Shown here: positions 35,635-43,837 of the stretch, in pieces
Layout of the letters: every line of letters begins with the position of its first letter
Numbering within the stretch: position 1 is the first letter of the stretch
DNA from: Prochlorococcus sp. AG-355-N18
Lineage (GTDB): Bacteria; Cyanobacteriota; Cyanobacteriia; PCC-6307; Cyanobiaceae
Length of the DNA stretch: 64,000 nucleotides
Direction of reading: 5' to 3'
NCBI GenBank assembly: GCA_003278535.1
Contig: QCEG01000007.1
Location: forward strand, 1 to 64,000
Notes under the pieces: model-generated
The model's database searches: none
What the model saw: the letters and a program-made list of their open reading frames with translations, nothing else
What the model was told of the DNA's origin: nothing
Made by a program: the position numbers and the translations under genes

Positions 35635-35719
35635 CGGAGAGGGTGGGATTCGAACCCACGAATAGTTACCTATTAAACGATTTCGAGTCGTTCGCTTTCG
35701 ACCACTCAGCCACCTCTCC
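35635..35719 (-). tRNA. trnS-CGA: tRNA-Ser (anticodon CGA)
   Basis: An 85-nt class II tRNA read on the minus strand. Acceptor stem GGAGAGG/CCTCTCC with discriminator G, D arm, anticodon stem AACGA/TCGTT with loop CTCGAAA (anticodon CGA, reading UCG), a long variable arm typical of tRNA-Ser, and T arm GTGGG-TTCGAAT-CCCAC. No CCA is encoded. It is the intact target gene of the adjacent island. Confidence 0.97.
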
Positions 35720-35773
35720 CATATTTAAAATATAAATTAAAAAATTTATACTAAAAATATATTTAGATTTTTG

Positions 35774-36802
35774 TTAATTCCAACCAGTTTCTTTCATTAT
35801 TTCTATTGCCTTACTATTGAATTTGCCAATTTCTTTTATAGTCACATTATCTGGAGTGAAATCTCCAAATTTACTAACAATTCTATTTTGACTTGATTCC
35901 TTTAAAGGGTGCTCATAAGTTTTATTAGCTAAACCTTGACTACCTTCACTAGAAGCTAAATATTCAAGAAGTTTAATAGCCTCAGTCTTGTTTTCTGCAT
36001 ATTTATATACGCCCCCAGCAGTTATATTTACATGCGCAGGATTGGGTATTATTAATTTTATTTTTTCTGCTAAAGAAGCATCTCTTGGGCCTTTAACTCC
36101 ATCAAGCATCCTTGCGACATAATAATGATTAACGATTCCAATACCGCACGTTCCCTGCCCTACAGCTCTTATTAATGAAGAATCTCCAGAAAAATAGGGA
36201 GTGGAGACATTTGATATCAAACCCTTAAGCCAAATTTTTGTTTGGCCAACGCCTTTCTTTGCTATTTGATTAGAAACCAAAGATTGATTATAAGGACTTT
36301 TTCTATTTCTTAGACATACTTTTCCTTTAAAAGAAGGATTGGTTAGATCCTCAAAATTTTTGATTTTTGTAATATCCACAATATCCGGATTTGTGATGAT
36401 TACTCTTAATCGCCTAGTAAGGCCAAACCATTTATTTCTAGGATCTCTTAAATTATTTGGAACACTATTTTCTAGAATATTTGAATTAATTTTTTGAAAT
36501 AAATTTGCCTTTGATGCATTTTCAATTCTTGCTGCATCAACAAGAATTACTAAATCAGCCTGAGAATTTTTACCCTCTCTTTTTAAGCGCTCAATTATAG
36601 CTTTTCCATCTGTTTCTATATATCTAACTTTGATGCCAGTTTGTTCTTGAAATTTTTGATAAACCTCTTTATCTGTATTGTAATGTCTACCAGAAAATAA
36701 CCTAACCTCTTTCTCTGCAGAATTTACAGGTTGATTATTTAGAAGTAGCGATAATGTCACTGAAGTAAAAAATAGCTTTTTTAAATAATTCTTTAATTTC
36801 AT
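35774..36802 (-). CDS. futA: Periplasmic Fe(III)-binding protein of ABC transporter (FutA/IdiA-like)
   Basis: Solute-binding protein for ferric iron uptake, 342 aa. The signal peptide runs to about residue 28 (TLSLLLNNQPVNSA). The mature protein begins EKEVRLFSGRHYNTDKEVYQKF, typical of the family, with tyrosine iron ligands likely in GRHYN and NHYYVARM. The FutB/FutC permease and ATPase are not adjacent. In Prochlorococcus this is a known iron-stress gene; regulation by Fur is plausible, but I did not identify a clear box upstream. It flanks the tRNA-Ser island. Confidence 0.93.
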   Translation of the reverse strand: MKLKNYLKKLFFTSVTLSLLLNNQPVNSAEKEVRLFSGRHYNTDKEVYQKFQEQTGIKVRYIETDGKAIIERLKREGKNSQADLVILVDAARIENASKANLFQKINSNILENSVPNNLRDPRNKWFGLTRRLRVIITNPDIVDITKIKNFEDLTNPSFKGKVCLRNRKSPYNQSLVSNQIAKKGVGQTKIWLKGLISNVSTPYFSGDSSLIRAVGQGTCGIGIVNHYYVARMLDGVKGPRDASLAEKIKLIIPNPAHVNITAGGVYKYAENKTEAIKLLEYLASSEGSQGLANKTYEHPLKESSQNRIVSKFGDFTPDNVTIKEIGKFNSKAIEIMKETGWN

Positions 36803-36934
36803 TTATTAAAATTGTTATTTTTGTTACCTTACAACAAAAATTTGGTATAAATAATCCAAAAATAAAAAATCACTTTGTCATGTATATTTCTTTACCTTAG
36901 GAAATAACATTCTGATACTTTCGAGATATAAATC

Positions 36935-37801
36935 TTACTTTACTAAGGGAAAGCCCATGCGTTCCCTCTCTAGTATCCATGAAGACGCGACTTCTCTAGC
37001 TAACTTTCTGATTTTTTCTATATACTGGGCACGATCAGTTACTGATATTACGCCTCTAGCATCAAGCAAATTAAAGCTATGACTACACTTTAAAACATAA
37101 TCAAGCGCGGGGTAAGTTAGCTTCTTTTCAATTAATGAATTTGCTTCATCTTGATATATCTCAAATAATTTTCTGAGATTTTCAGGATTTGATTCAGAGA
37201 AATTATATGAACATTGACCTTTTTCAAATTGAAGCCAAATATCGCTGTATTTCAGATCTTTATTCCAATTTAAGTCCCAGATACTTTCTTTATCCTGCAA
37301 AAACATTGCAATTCTCTCTAAACCGTATGTAATTTCAATTGGTATTGGTTGACAATCAACTCCCCCGCATTGTTGAAAATAAGTGAATTGAGTAACTTCC
37401 ATTCCGTCTAGCCATACTTCCCAACCTACGCCCCAAGCTCCAAGAGTTGGCGACTCCCAATTATCTTCTACAAATCTTATGTCATGATTTTTAGCCTCTA
37501 TTCCAAGAGATTCCAGAGATTTCAAATATTTTTCTTGGATCCCATCTGGGGAAGGCTTAATTATTACTTGATATTGAAAATAATGTTGTGCACGATTAGG
37601 GTTATCACCAAATCTTCCGTCTGTGGGTCTTCTACATGGCTCAGCATATGCAACAGACCAAGGTTCGGGTCCAATTGCCCTCAAAAAAGTATGAGGACTC
37701 ATTGTACCAGCACCCTTTTCAGTATCATATGGCTGCATAATTAAACAACCCTCTTTGGACCAAAAATTATTTAAATTTTGAATTATATCCTGAAAAAACA
37801 T
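36935..37801 (-). CDS. glyQ: Glycyl-tRNA synthetase alpha subunit
   Basis: Catalytic alpha chain of the bacterial alpha2beta2 glycyl-tRNA synthetase. The ATG at 37801 ([14 protein letters not shown]) gives 288 aa; the track's start is one codon earlier at a TTG. Landmarks are [52 protein letters not shown], and [21 protein letters not shown]. The beta subunit is not adjacent, as is common in this group. Confidence 0.96.
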   Translation of the reverse strand: MFFQDIIQNLNNFWSKEGCLIMQPYDTEKGAGTMSPHTFLRAIGPEPWSVAYAEPCRRPTDGRFGDNPNRAQHYFQYQVIIKPSPDGIQEKYLKSLESLGIEAKNHDIRFVEDNWESPTLGAWGVGWEVWLDGMEVTQFTYFQQCGGVDCQPIPIEITYGLERIAMFLQDKESIWDLNWNKDLKYSDIWLQFEKGQCSYNFSESNPENLRKLFEIYQDEANSLIEKKLTYPALDYVLKCSHSFNLLDARGVISVTDRAQYIEKIRKLAREVASSWILERERMGFPLVK

Positions 37802-37956
37802 CAAATTTTAAGAAGTTTAGAATTTAGATCAATGCCATTAAACATAATAACAAAACTTAAAACAAAAAATATTTTTAACTCTAATTTCTGAGAAGCATTA
37901 TCTGGTATTTGGATAGCATAAAACTTAATCCAATATAAACATAAATTAGAAATTAA

Positions 37957-38343
37957 TCATGAAAAAAAATCTAATGGCAAAGGTCCAAAAGTATTAGATT
38001 CTTCTGCATCTTCATCATATTGGCAAGTTATTAAAATTCCTTCTCCCAGACCATTCTCAGATCTAACAAAAACATTACCAGTTTTTTGGTTGCCTTTTAA
38101 AAAAACATATCCATCAGCATGAAGCGAATCTAAATTACCAAATTTTATTGAGGAATATTTATTAGAAATTGATTTCAGTGCTTCAATAGCTTTGGTATCA
38201 GAAGCTGCCATTATTCCTATTGTTATCCAATCGGCATTATAAATATTAGTTTCTAATTCTATTAATAGTTTTTTTTCTTGACTACTGCTTAAATGAGGAG
38301 CAGTTCTAAGACTGTTTAAATCAGCTAATTTATTTATTTCCAT
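37957..38343 (-). CDS. DUF1824-family cyanobacterial protein
   Basis: A 128-aa soluble protein resembling the DUF1824 family, found mainly in cyanobacteria and plastid-bearing lineages; the function is unknown. The pattern NADWITIGIMAASDTKAIEALKSI and the end NTFGPLPLDFF support the call. It is 27 bases downstream of the MIF-like gene on the same strand, so co-transcription is likely. The family name is from memory of the pattern. Confidence 0.7.
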   Translation of the reverse strand: MEINKLADLNSLRTAPHLSSSQEKKLLIELETNIYNADWITIGIMAASDTKAIEALKSISNKYSSIKFGNLDSLHADGYVFLKGNQKTGNVFVRSENGLGEGILITCQYDEDAEESNTFGPLPLDFFS

Positions 38344-38370
38344 TAAATTAGTACCTAAAATAATAAATTA

Positions 38371-38703
38371 TTAACCAAAGGTTCTTCCATTCCAAGCCCA
38401 TAATGAAGCGGGCACATCCTCGAAAGAAATATAAATTTTATCTATTGGAATTCCAATTTTTTCATAAACAAAATTAGATATTTGCTTTGCCATCTCTGAA
38501 GGATTTAAAGAGCCTATCGACTTAATTTCTAAAAAACAACAAGGTCTTTCATCATCAAAATACATTTCTAAATTATCATCTAACTTAGCCATAACAAATC
38601 TTTTTGATTTATTTGTTAAAGACGCGACTAATATTGAAATTTCTTCAAGTAATTTCTTCTTATTCTCTATTTTTGCTGAAGTAGAAACATTAATATAAGG
38701 CAT
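38371..38703 (-). CDS. MIF/tautomerase-like protein
   Basis: A 110-aa protein of the macrophage migration inhibitory factor (phenylpyruvate tautomerase) superfamily. The N-terminal Pro2, the catalytic base after Met removal, begins PYINVSTSA. A Lys sits near the expected position 33, and the C-terminal half has KIYISFEDVPASLWAWNGRTFG, very typical of the family. Prochlorococcus MIF homologues are known. The physiological substrate is unknown. The small 56-aa gene ends 2 bases upstream. Confidence 0.9.
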   Translation of the reverse strand: MPYINVSTSAKIENKKKLLEEISILVASLTNKSKRFVMAKLDDNLEMYFDDERPCCFLEIKSIGSLNPSEMAKQISNFVYEKIGIPIDKIYISFEDVPASLWAWNGRTFG

Positions 38704-38705
38704 AT

Positions 38706-38876
38706 TTATGCAGCTAAATTATCTTTTTGAAAATCATTTTGTAGATTAAAAGTTTTATTTTTTAAAACTTTTTTTGATGAAAGATATGCCATATCGTATT
38801 GACTTATTCCGTTTTTATAGGGATTGAAAAGGGCATTTTTAGATCTACTTTTTTTGCTCCTTTTGAATTCAATCAT
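38706..38876 (-). CDS. 56-residue basic hypothetical protein (not in ORF track)
   Basis: ATG at 38876, TAA at 38706, 2 bases from the MIF-like start, so the two form a tight unit. The peptide begins MIEFKRSKKSRSKNALFNPY and continues with GISQYDMAYLSSKKVLKN; it is strongly basic. No family is recognised. It has no visible ribosome site, but the frame, spacing and composition support a real gene. It could bind nucleic acid; this is inference. Confidence 0.6.
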   Translation of the reverse strand: MIEFKRSKKSRSKNALFNPYKNGISQYDMAYLSSKKVLKNKTFNLQNDFQKDNLAA

Positions 38877-39028
38877 TTTTACAAAATTATTAATTATTAA
38901 TTTAACTTTTTTTTAATAGATGTCTAGCTTTTTTAAAAATCTTTAATTAATTAAATGCAAAATATATTTCTGAATCACAATATGAATAACTATTTATTAA
39001 ATTTGAATTAGATCACTTAATAATCGTT

Positions 39029-39667
39029 TTGGAAGTTCTAAATAATTATCAAAGAAAAAAACTTGATGAGAGCAATGATGAAGAATTTTATTCTGACCCA
39101 AAATTTGTTTATCATTTAGATGCGAACTTCAGGCAATATCTATCAAATGTTTATAAAAAAGAAATTTCAGACAATTCAACTGTCCTAGATTTAATGTCCA
39201 GCTGGGATAGTTACTTACCTCAAGAGAAAAAATATAAAAAAGTTATTGGGCATGGATTAAACAAACAAGAACTTGAGAAAAATAAAATTTTTGATACTTA
39301 TTGGATACAAAATTTCAATTTAAATCAAGAAATTCCTTTAGGTAATGAAAGTGTTGATTTCTGTTTAATGGTCGCAGCTTGGCAATATTTACAATACCCA
39401 GAAAATTTATCTAGAGAAATCGTAAGAATTTTGAGTAATGATGGCAAGTTTATAATATCTTTTTCAAATAGAGCATTTTGGCATAAGGCTCCCAACATTT
39501 GGACTTCATCCACTGAAGAAGAGAGAATTAAATATGTAAGAAAAGTCTTAATATCAAACGGATTTAATGAGCCAAGAATAATTAAAAAGTTTAATGAACC
39601 AGTCCAAAATATCTTCAATTTTTTTAGTAAAGACCCATTTTATTGCTTGATTGCAAGTAAAAAGTAA
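39029..39667 (+). CDS. SAM-dependent methyltransferase-like protein
   Basis: A 212-aa protein with a class I methyltransferase-like layout: motif I region STVLDLMSSWDSYLP is degenerate, missing the usual GxGxG; VIGHGLNKQEL follows, then ESVDFCLMVAAWQYLQYPENLSREIVRILSNDGKFIISFSNRAFW, which is typical of post-I to motif III in this group. The TTG start is used because the frame has no closer ATG. The substrate is unknown. The weak SAM loop is common in this cyanobacterial group, so loss of activity should not be assumed. Confidence 0.75.
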   Translation: MEVLNNYQRKKLDESNDEEFYSDPKFVYHLDANFRQYLSNVYKKEISDNSTVLDLMSSWDSYLPQEKKYKKVIGHGLNKQELEKNKIFDTYWIQNFNLNQEIPLGNESVDFCLMVAAWQYLQYPENLSREIVRILSNDGKFIISFSNRAFWHKAPNIWTSSTEEERIKYVRKVLISNGFNEPRIIKKFNEPVQNIFNFFSKDPFYCLIASKK

Positions 39668-39763
39668 ATAACACCTTTACTGCATTTCAGATAAAGCTTT
39701 GAACAAAGATCTATAGCCATACTTTTAAATTTTTACTAATATTGGATAGATAAAATTAAAAAT

Positions 39764-40009
39764 ATGGGCTCTAAAAGAGAAAAATATCCTGAAAAATGCC
39801 CTTGGGATCTAGGACCTAATCAACACTTAGCTAAAGAAGAAAACTGGACTTTAAGATTAGGTGAAGCAAACGTATGTTTTAGCAAAAACAAATTAGACAA
39901 TAATTATTTTCATGTAATTAGTAATGAAAATGAAGAACAAATTTTAGCCTTCAGAGCAAGACTTCTTTATCAAAAACTACTTGATAAAGGATTTAGATTG
40001 GTTGAATAA
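39764..40009 (+). CDS. Small conserved hypothetical protein
   Basis: An 81-aa soluble protein of unknown function: YPEKCPWDLGPNQHLAKEENW, then a domain of alternating polar and hydrophobic residues ending in the helix EEQILAFRARLLYQKLLDKGFRLVE. The ATG start is clear. It is convergent with the DUF3386-like gene after a 4-base gap. It looks like a lineage core gene. Confidence 0.7.
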   Translation: MGSKREKYPEKCPWDLGPNQHLAKEENWTLRLGEANVCFSKNKLDNNYFHVISNENEEQILAFRARLLYQKLLDKGFRLVE

Positions 40010-40013
40010 AAAC

Positions 40014-40667
40014 TTATTTCAATAAACTTAAATCCTCGAAAACAAACTTTTGTATTTCTTCTTCTTGATTTTGGTTTAAATATTTTATTGATCTCGAATT
40101 TAAAATCCAATAATCTTTTTTACCTATATTTATAAATTCATCTTTGTATTCAATTTTTTGAGAATTTGATTCTAGGGTTTTTGGATTAATTTGTTGACTA
40201 GTATATTTCTTACTAAGAAAACCAACTCCAGTATCAAAAAATTCCTCAACAAAAATCTCAATAATTGTTCCATGAATTTTTCTATAAACCATATTAATAC
40301 AATCATCTTTAACCCTATACTTATCTCCTTCATTTCTCCCAGAAACATTCATTTCAATCCCATTTTCAGAACTTTTAAGTAAATTAAAATTATTTTCTGA
40401 ATGAACTGAATTAAATTCTCTTTTTACCCTGTGAATACACACTTCAAACAATTGAGAAGCAATACTTTTCTTTATGTTTTCTTCATCTATATTTTTAATC
40501 TCAGGTTTAAAGTCTTCACCTAATAAGAACTCACCCTCATAAGAATTATCTTCAAATAAATAAGTACACTTGCCTTTATAGCCTTTGAAATCAGTATTCC
40601 ATGTATATCTTTTTTCATAAGCATTTTTAAAAATATCTTTGCAACTCTGTTCTTTTAAATTTTTCAT
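40014..40667 (-). CDS. DUF3386-like protein
   Basis: A 217-aa soluble protein whose start (SCKDIFKNAYEKRYTWNTDFKGYKGKCTY) matches the pattern I know from cyanobacterial DUF3386 proteins. The rest is beta-rich with a Lys/Glu-rich surface. The function is not known to me. There is no signal peptide. It is a monocistronic unit between the 39764 gene and flavodoxin. Confidence 0.65.
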   Translation of the reverse strand: MKNLKEQSCKDIFKNAYEKRYTWNTDFKGYKGKCTYLFEDNSYEGEFLLGEDFKPEIKNIDEENIKKSIASQLFEVCIHRVKREFNSVHSENNFNLLKSSENGIEMNVSGRNEGDKYRVKDDCINMVYRKIHGTIIEIFVEEFFDTGVGFLSKKYTSQQINPKTLESNSQKIEYKDEFINIGKKDYWILNSRSIKYLNQNQEEEIQKFVFEDLSLLK

Positions 40668-40771
40668 TATTTTTAAGATTTACAAGCAATCATACAAAAA
40701 GGCATCTCTAATTGGGATAGAAAGTTTTAATTTATTAAATTGACTATTTTTTTAGGTTTTTTGTCAAAAAT

Positions 40772-41296
40772 TTAAGCCAAAGAGGGGATTTCACCTTTAA
40801 GCTGAGAAGCCCATGCCTCAAGACGCGAATCGGTCAAATCAGATTCACTATCCTCATCAAGAGGTAATCCACAAAAGCTTTCCCCTATAACACTTTTAGA
40901 TTCATCAAATGTATAAGAAGATTTATCTACGTAACCGACCATTTCAGCGCCTGCTTTTGTGAAGTAGCTATGAAGTTCTTCCATTGCATCACAATAATTT
41001 TCAGTATAGGTAGAAGAATCTCCTAAACCAAAAATTGCTACTTTTTTTCCTGATAAATTTAGTTTGCCTATATCTTCTAATATTGAATCCCACGAAGTTC
41101 CAGATCTCTCCTCGTCCGCTCCAGTATTCCAAGTTGGCAGGCCACAAATAATACCTTCAAGATTTTCAAATTCTGAAAGATCATCAACATCTGATACATC
41201 TTTTGGTGATTCTGCTGAAGGAATAAAGTTGTGAAGACGATCTGCGACATCTTCAGTTTTTCCAGTTGTAGTTGCGTAATAAATTCCTACTGTCAT
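40772..41296 (-). CDS. isiB: Flavodoxin
   Basis: A 174-aa long-chain flavodoxin, the FMN electron carrier that replaces ferredoxin under iron limitation. The phosphate loop TTTGKTEDVAD is at about residues 9-19; the isoalloxazine loops are PTWNTGADEERSGTSWD and GLGDSSTYTENYCDAMEE; the tail is acidic. In many cyanobacteria it is iron-stress-regulated, consistent with futA a few kb away, though I see no certain Fur box upstream. Confidence 0.97.
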   Translation of the reverse strand: MTVGIYYATTTGKTEDVADRLHNFIPSAESPKDVSDVDDLSEFENLEGIICGLPTWNTGADEERSGTSWDSILEDIGKLNLSGKKVAIFGLGDSSTYTENYCDAMEELHSYFTKAGAEMVGYVDKSSYTFDESKSVIGESFCGLPLDEDSESDLTDSRLEAWASQLKGEIPSLA

Positions 41297-41435
41297 AAAT
41301 TTAAATTGTTTTCTTTAAAATAATAGAAACAAACAAACGAAAAATTTCTCCAAAAAAGACTTTTTCAAGTTAAATTTTATACTAATAAAGGTAAGAAAAA
41401 GCTTTTAAAAATAATCTACTCAAAAATCTTTAAGC

Positions 41436-42173
41436 ATGAATAGTAAAACTTCTGATAACAATCTAAATAAAATCATTGATGAATACAAATTTAATGGGCA
41501 GAAAAAGTTCAAATTAATTATTTTATTTGGTTTATTAGGAGATTTTGATAGCTTTGAATATGCAATAAATTTGAAAAATTACATCAATAAGAATCAAGAT
41601 AAAAATTTAGATATTTTTGCAATTGCTATTGGGAACCAAAGTGGGAAAGATAAATTCTGTAAATTTACTGGCTTTAACAAAGAAAATTTAATAGTAGTTT
41701 CTGATAATCAAATCCATAATAATCTAAAAGCCTCAAGAGGATTAGATATTGGTTTAGGCGGTTGGATCAATATGCTTTTGATGTTATCAGGGATAAATTC
41801 CTTTAAAACTATTAAAGAAGTTATTAGAGGTTATACTGGCGACCGAAAAGCAAAGCAAATTTATTCAGAAGTTGACAAAATTGATGTATTAAAATTTTTA
41901 AAATTTTCAGGTAATTCTTTTAAAAAGGTTTTCGGGGATGGTTATTTAAGACCATTTGAATTGGCAACATTTAGACTAAATAATATGAATGAAATAATTC
42001 AAAATTGGAGTGATTATATTCTTAATGAAGAATACCTTCCTCAAAGAGGGGCTTCTTTTCTTTTGAATAATAACAATCAAATTATTTATAAATTTTTTTC
42101 AAACGATGTGCTTGGATATTCATCAAATATGAGGGATCCATTAGGATTTTTGACTAACTTAATTAAAGAATAG
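41436..42173 (+). CDS. AhpC/TSA-like (peroxiredoxin-fold) protein
   Basis: A 245-aa protein of the AhpC/TSA-like, PRX-like group. The fold is suggested by KFKLIILFGLLGDFDSFEYA, then IFAIAIGNQSGKDKFCKFTGF and later YLPQRGASFLLNNNNQIIYKF. The peroxidatic Thr-x-x-Cys motif of true peroxiredoxins is absent, and only one Cys lies in the KDKFCKF segment, so enzymatic activity is uncertain. The SemiSWEET gene follows after 16 bases, suggesting co-transcription. Confidence 0.72.
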   Translation: MNSKTSDNNLNKIIDEYKFNGQKKFKLIILFGLLGDFDSFEYAINLKNYINKNQDKNLDIFAIAIGNQSGKDKFCKFTGFNKENLIVVSDNQIHNNLKASRGLDIGLGGWINMLLMLSGINSFKTIKEVIRGYTGDRKAKQIYSEVDKIDVLKFLKFSGNSFKKVFGDGYLRPFELATFRLNNMNEIIQNWSDYILNEEYLPQRGASFLLNNNNQIIYKFFSNDVLGYSSNMRDPLGFLTNLIKE

Positions 42174-42189
42174 TTTTTAAAATATTTTT

Positions 42190-42447
42190 ATGAATGTAGA
42201 TATATTTGGATATTTTGCAGCGATTTTAACAACAGCAGCATTTCTACCTCAATTGATAAAAACTTTAAAAACAAAAAAGGCAGATGATGTTTCTTTGACA
42301 ACATTAATAATGTTTATTATCGGTGTTTTGTCTTGGATTATTTACGGTTATAAAATTTCGTCTACACCAATATTGATAGCAAATTTGATCACCCTGATCT
42401 TAAATTTATTGATATTAATCTCTAAAATATATTTTTCAAAAAACTAA
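42190..42447 (+). CDS. SemiSWEET / MtN3-like transporter
   Basis: An 85-aa membrane protein with three hydrophobic helices and the PQ motif in TTAAFLPQLIKTLKTKKADDVS. This single triple-helix bundle is the SemiSWEET size; family members form dimers that carry sugars. The substrate here is not known. The ATG start is clear. Confidence 0.88.
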   Translation: MNVDIFGYFAAILTTAAFLPQLIKTLKTKKADDVSLTTLIMFIIGVLSWIIYGYKISSTPILIANLITLILNLLILISKIYFSKN

Positions 42448-42531
42448 ATTGAGTAAATTTTTTTTTAAAAGTTATACCCTTTATATTTAATAATTAAATC
42501 TTGATTAAAATAGAACAAAAATTTACTGATC

Positions 42532-42756
42532 TTGAAAACTTCAAAATGCTGGGTTTGGTTTAAAGGAAGCCTTAACGATGGTGGTTATTGGAAAGAGGGG
42601 TTTACTTGTACTTTTGATGAGAAACCAGGAGTTTTAATAGAAAGTCCTGCTTACGTAACTTGTCGGGTCCCTTCATGGAGAGTTTTGACTAAAGAACCAG
42701 AAAATTTATATAAATCTCCTTTAATTCCTGAAAAAGCAATTTGGAAAATAATTTAA
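42532..42756 (+). CDS. Small conserved cyanobacterial protein
   Basis: A 74-aa soluble protein, MKTSKCWVWFKGSLNDGGYW at the start and EKAIWKII at the end, with many Trp and Pro residues. I recognise it as the type of short protein widely kept in picocyanobacteria but know no function. The start is TTG. The neighbouring permease runs in the same direction. Confidence 0.65.
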   Translation: MKTSKCWVWFKGSLNDGGYWKEGFTCTFDEKPGVLIESPAYVTCRVPSWRVLTKEPENLYKSPLIPEKAIWKII

Positions 42757-42826
42757 TTTCTAAATGAATTAGAAAAAACTTTTTTACTGCACTATGGCGA
42801 GTTAATATTGCTTTAATAAATATTTA

Positions 42827-43756
42827 ATTAATACCATCTACTCTCTTTTTATTAATATTATCCCTTTTTTATTCTTAGGTTTTCTTCTAGGAAAAAAGAA
42901 TCCAAAGATTTCAAAATATATAGCAAGACCTCTTATAAGATTTGGCATTCCATTAAGTGTAATGGGTCTCTTATTAAAGGAAGGCATAGATATAAATCTA
43001 ATTAAAAGTGCATTTTTAGCATTCTCTGTAATTGGAATTTTAATAACTTTTATAAATATAATCCCAATATTTAAGAAGAGGCTTCCAAATTACACATTGC
43101 AGCTAGCAGGCCTAATAGGTAACACATCATTTCTTGGAATACCAATTGCGCTAGCTCTTCTACCTTCAACAACTATAAATTTCACTATTGGATTTGATTT
43201 AGGAACAACACTTTTCGCTTGGATATTTGGACCTTTTTTTCTTCAAGAAAAGGCTAAAAGCAATAACATCCCAAACATCAAAGGACTATTAAATGCATTG
43301 ATAAATAGTCCTGCTTCTAGAGGGATTATTGGAGTACTTCTTGCATATCTTTTTCAAATAGATGGAATTTTGGGCAATTATCTTTGGATTCCTGCAAGAA
43401 TAGTGATTGCTTTGGCAATAATAATTGTGGGAACAAGACTTGGAATAATCACAAATCAAAATGAGAGGATTTTGGATCTAAATGAGGAAATTAAATTTTC
43501 AATTATATTAAAATTATTTATTCTTCCCTGTATTATTTTTTTAATATGCAAATTCTTAGATTTTAACTACTATCAATCATCTGCAGTAATTCTTCAGGCA
43601 GCAACCCCAACGGCAATATCCACAATATTAATGGCAGAGGCTTATGTTGTGAAACAAAAAATAGCTTCAAAAATTCTTTTTACTACAACCTTAATTTCAA
43701 TAATTACAATTCCTCTATTAAAAATGTTTATGAATTTATTTAGTCAAAAAACTTAA
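42827..43756 (+). CDS. AEC-family permease (start uncertain)
   Basis: Auxin-efflux-carrier-like membrane permease. The track begins at ATG 42962, but the same frame upstream clearly encodes the first helix and loop (SLFINIIPFLFLGFLLGKKNPKISKYIARPLIRFGIPLS) back to a stop at 42803. Only AT-rich codons without ATG, GTG or TTG occur there; an ATT at 42827 is used here as a placeholder. About nine to ten hydrophobic helices are present overall, with LIGNTSFLGIPIALALLP and ATPTAISTILMAEAY typical of the family. The substrate is unknown. Confidence 0.75.
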   Translation: MNTIYSLFINIIPFLFLGFLLGKKNPKISKYIARPLIRFGIPLSVMGLLLKEGIDINLIKSAFLAFSVIGILITFINIIPIFKKRLPNYTLQLAGLIGNTSFLGIPIALALLPSTTINFTIGFDLGTTLFAWIFGPFFLQEKAKSNNIPNIKGLLNALINSPASRGIIGVLLAYLFQIDGILGNYLWIPARIVIALAIIIVGTRLGIITNQNERILDLNEEIKFSIILKLFILPCIIFLICKFLDFNYYQSSAVILQAATPTAISTILMAEAYVVKQKIASKILFTTTLISIITIPLLKMFMNLFSQKT

Positions 43757-43837
43757 ATGAAAGCTTTTTTTAGCATGATTAATGAATATTGTAAAGATTA
43801 TATCCTGATAACTAAATAATGTCTTAAGATTTAGGTT

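Larger units (their letters stand above)
28693..35645. mobile_element. Cassette 2: tRNA-Ser-associated integrative element with type I restriction-modification cargo
   Basis: About 6.95 kb between the core copy at 28693-28705 and the intact tRNA-Ser gene (core 35633-35645). It carries two small minus-strand genes, hsdM-hsdS-hsdR and a 42-aa terminal protein. C-rich iterons CCCCCACTACA / CCCCACACTACA lie near both ends. Being adjacent to the intact tRNA, it is the more recent insertion under a simple model in which each new element enters at the tRNA 3' end and displaces older ones. No recombinase or helicase gene is present, so mobility would need a factor supplied in trans. Confidence 0.72.
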
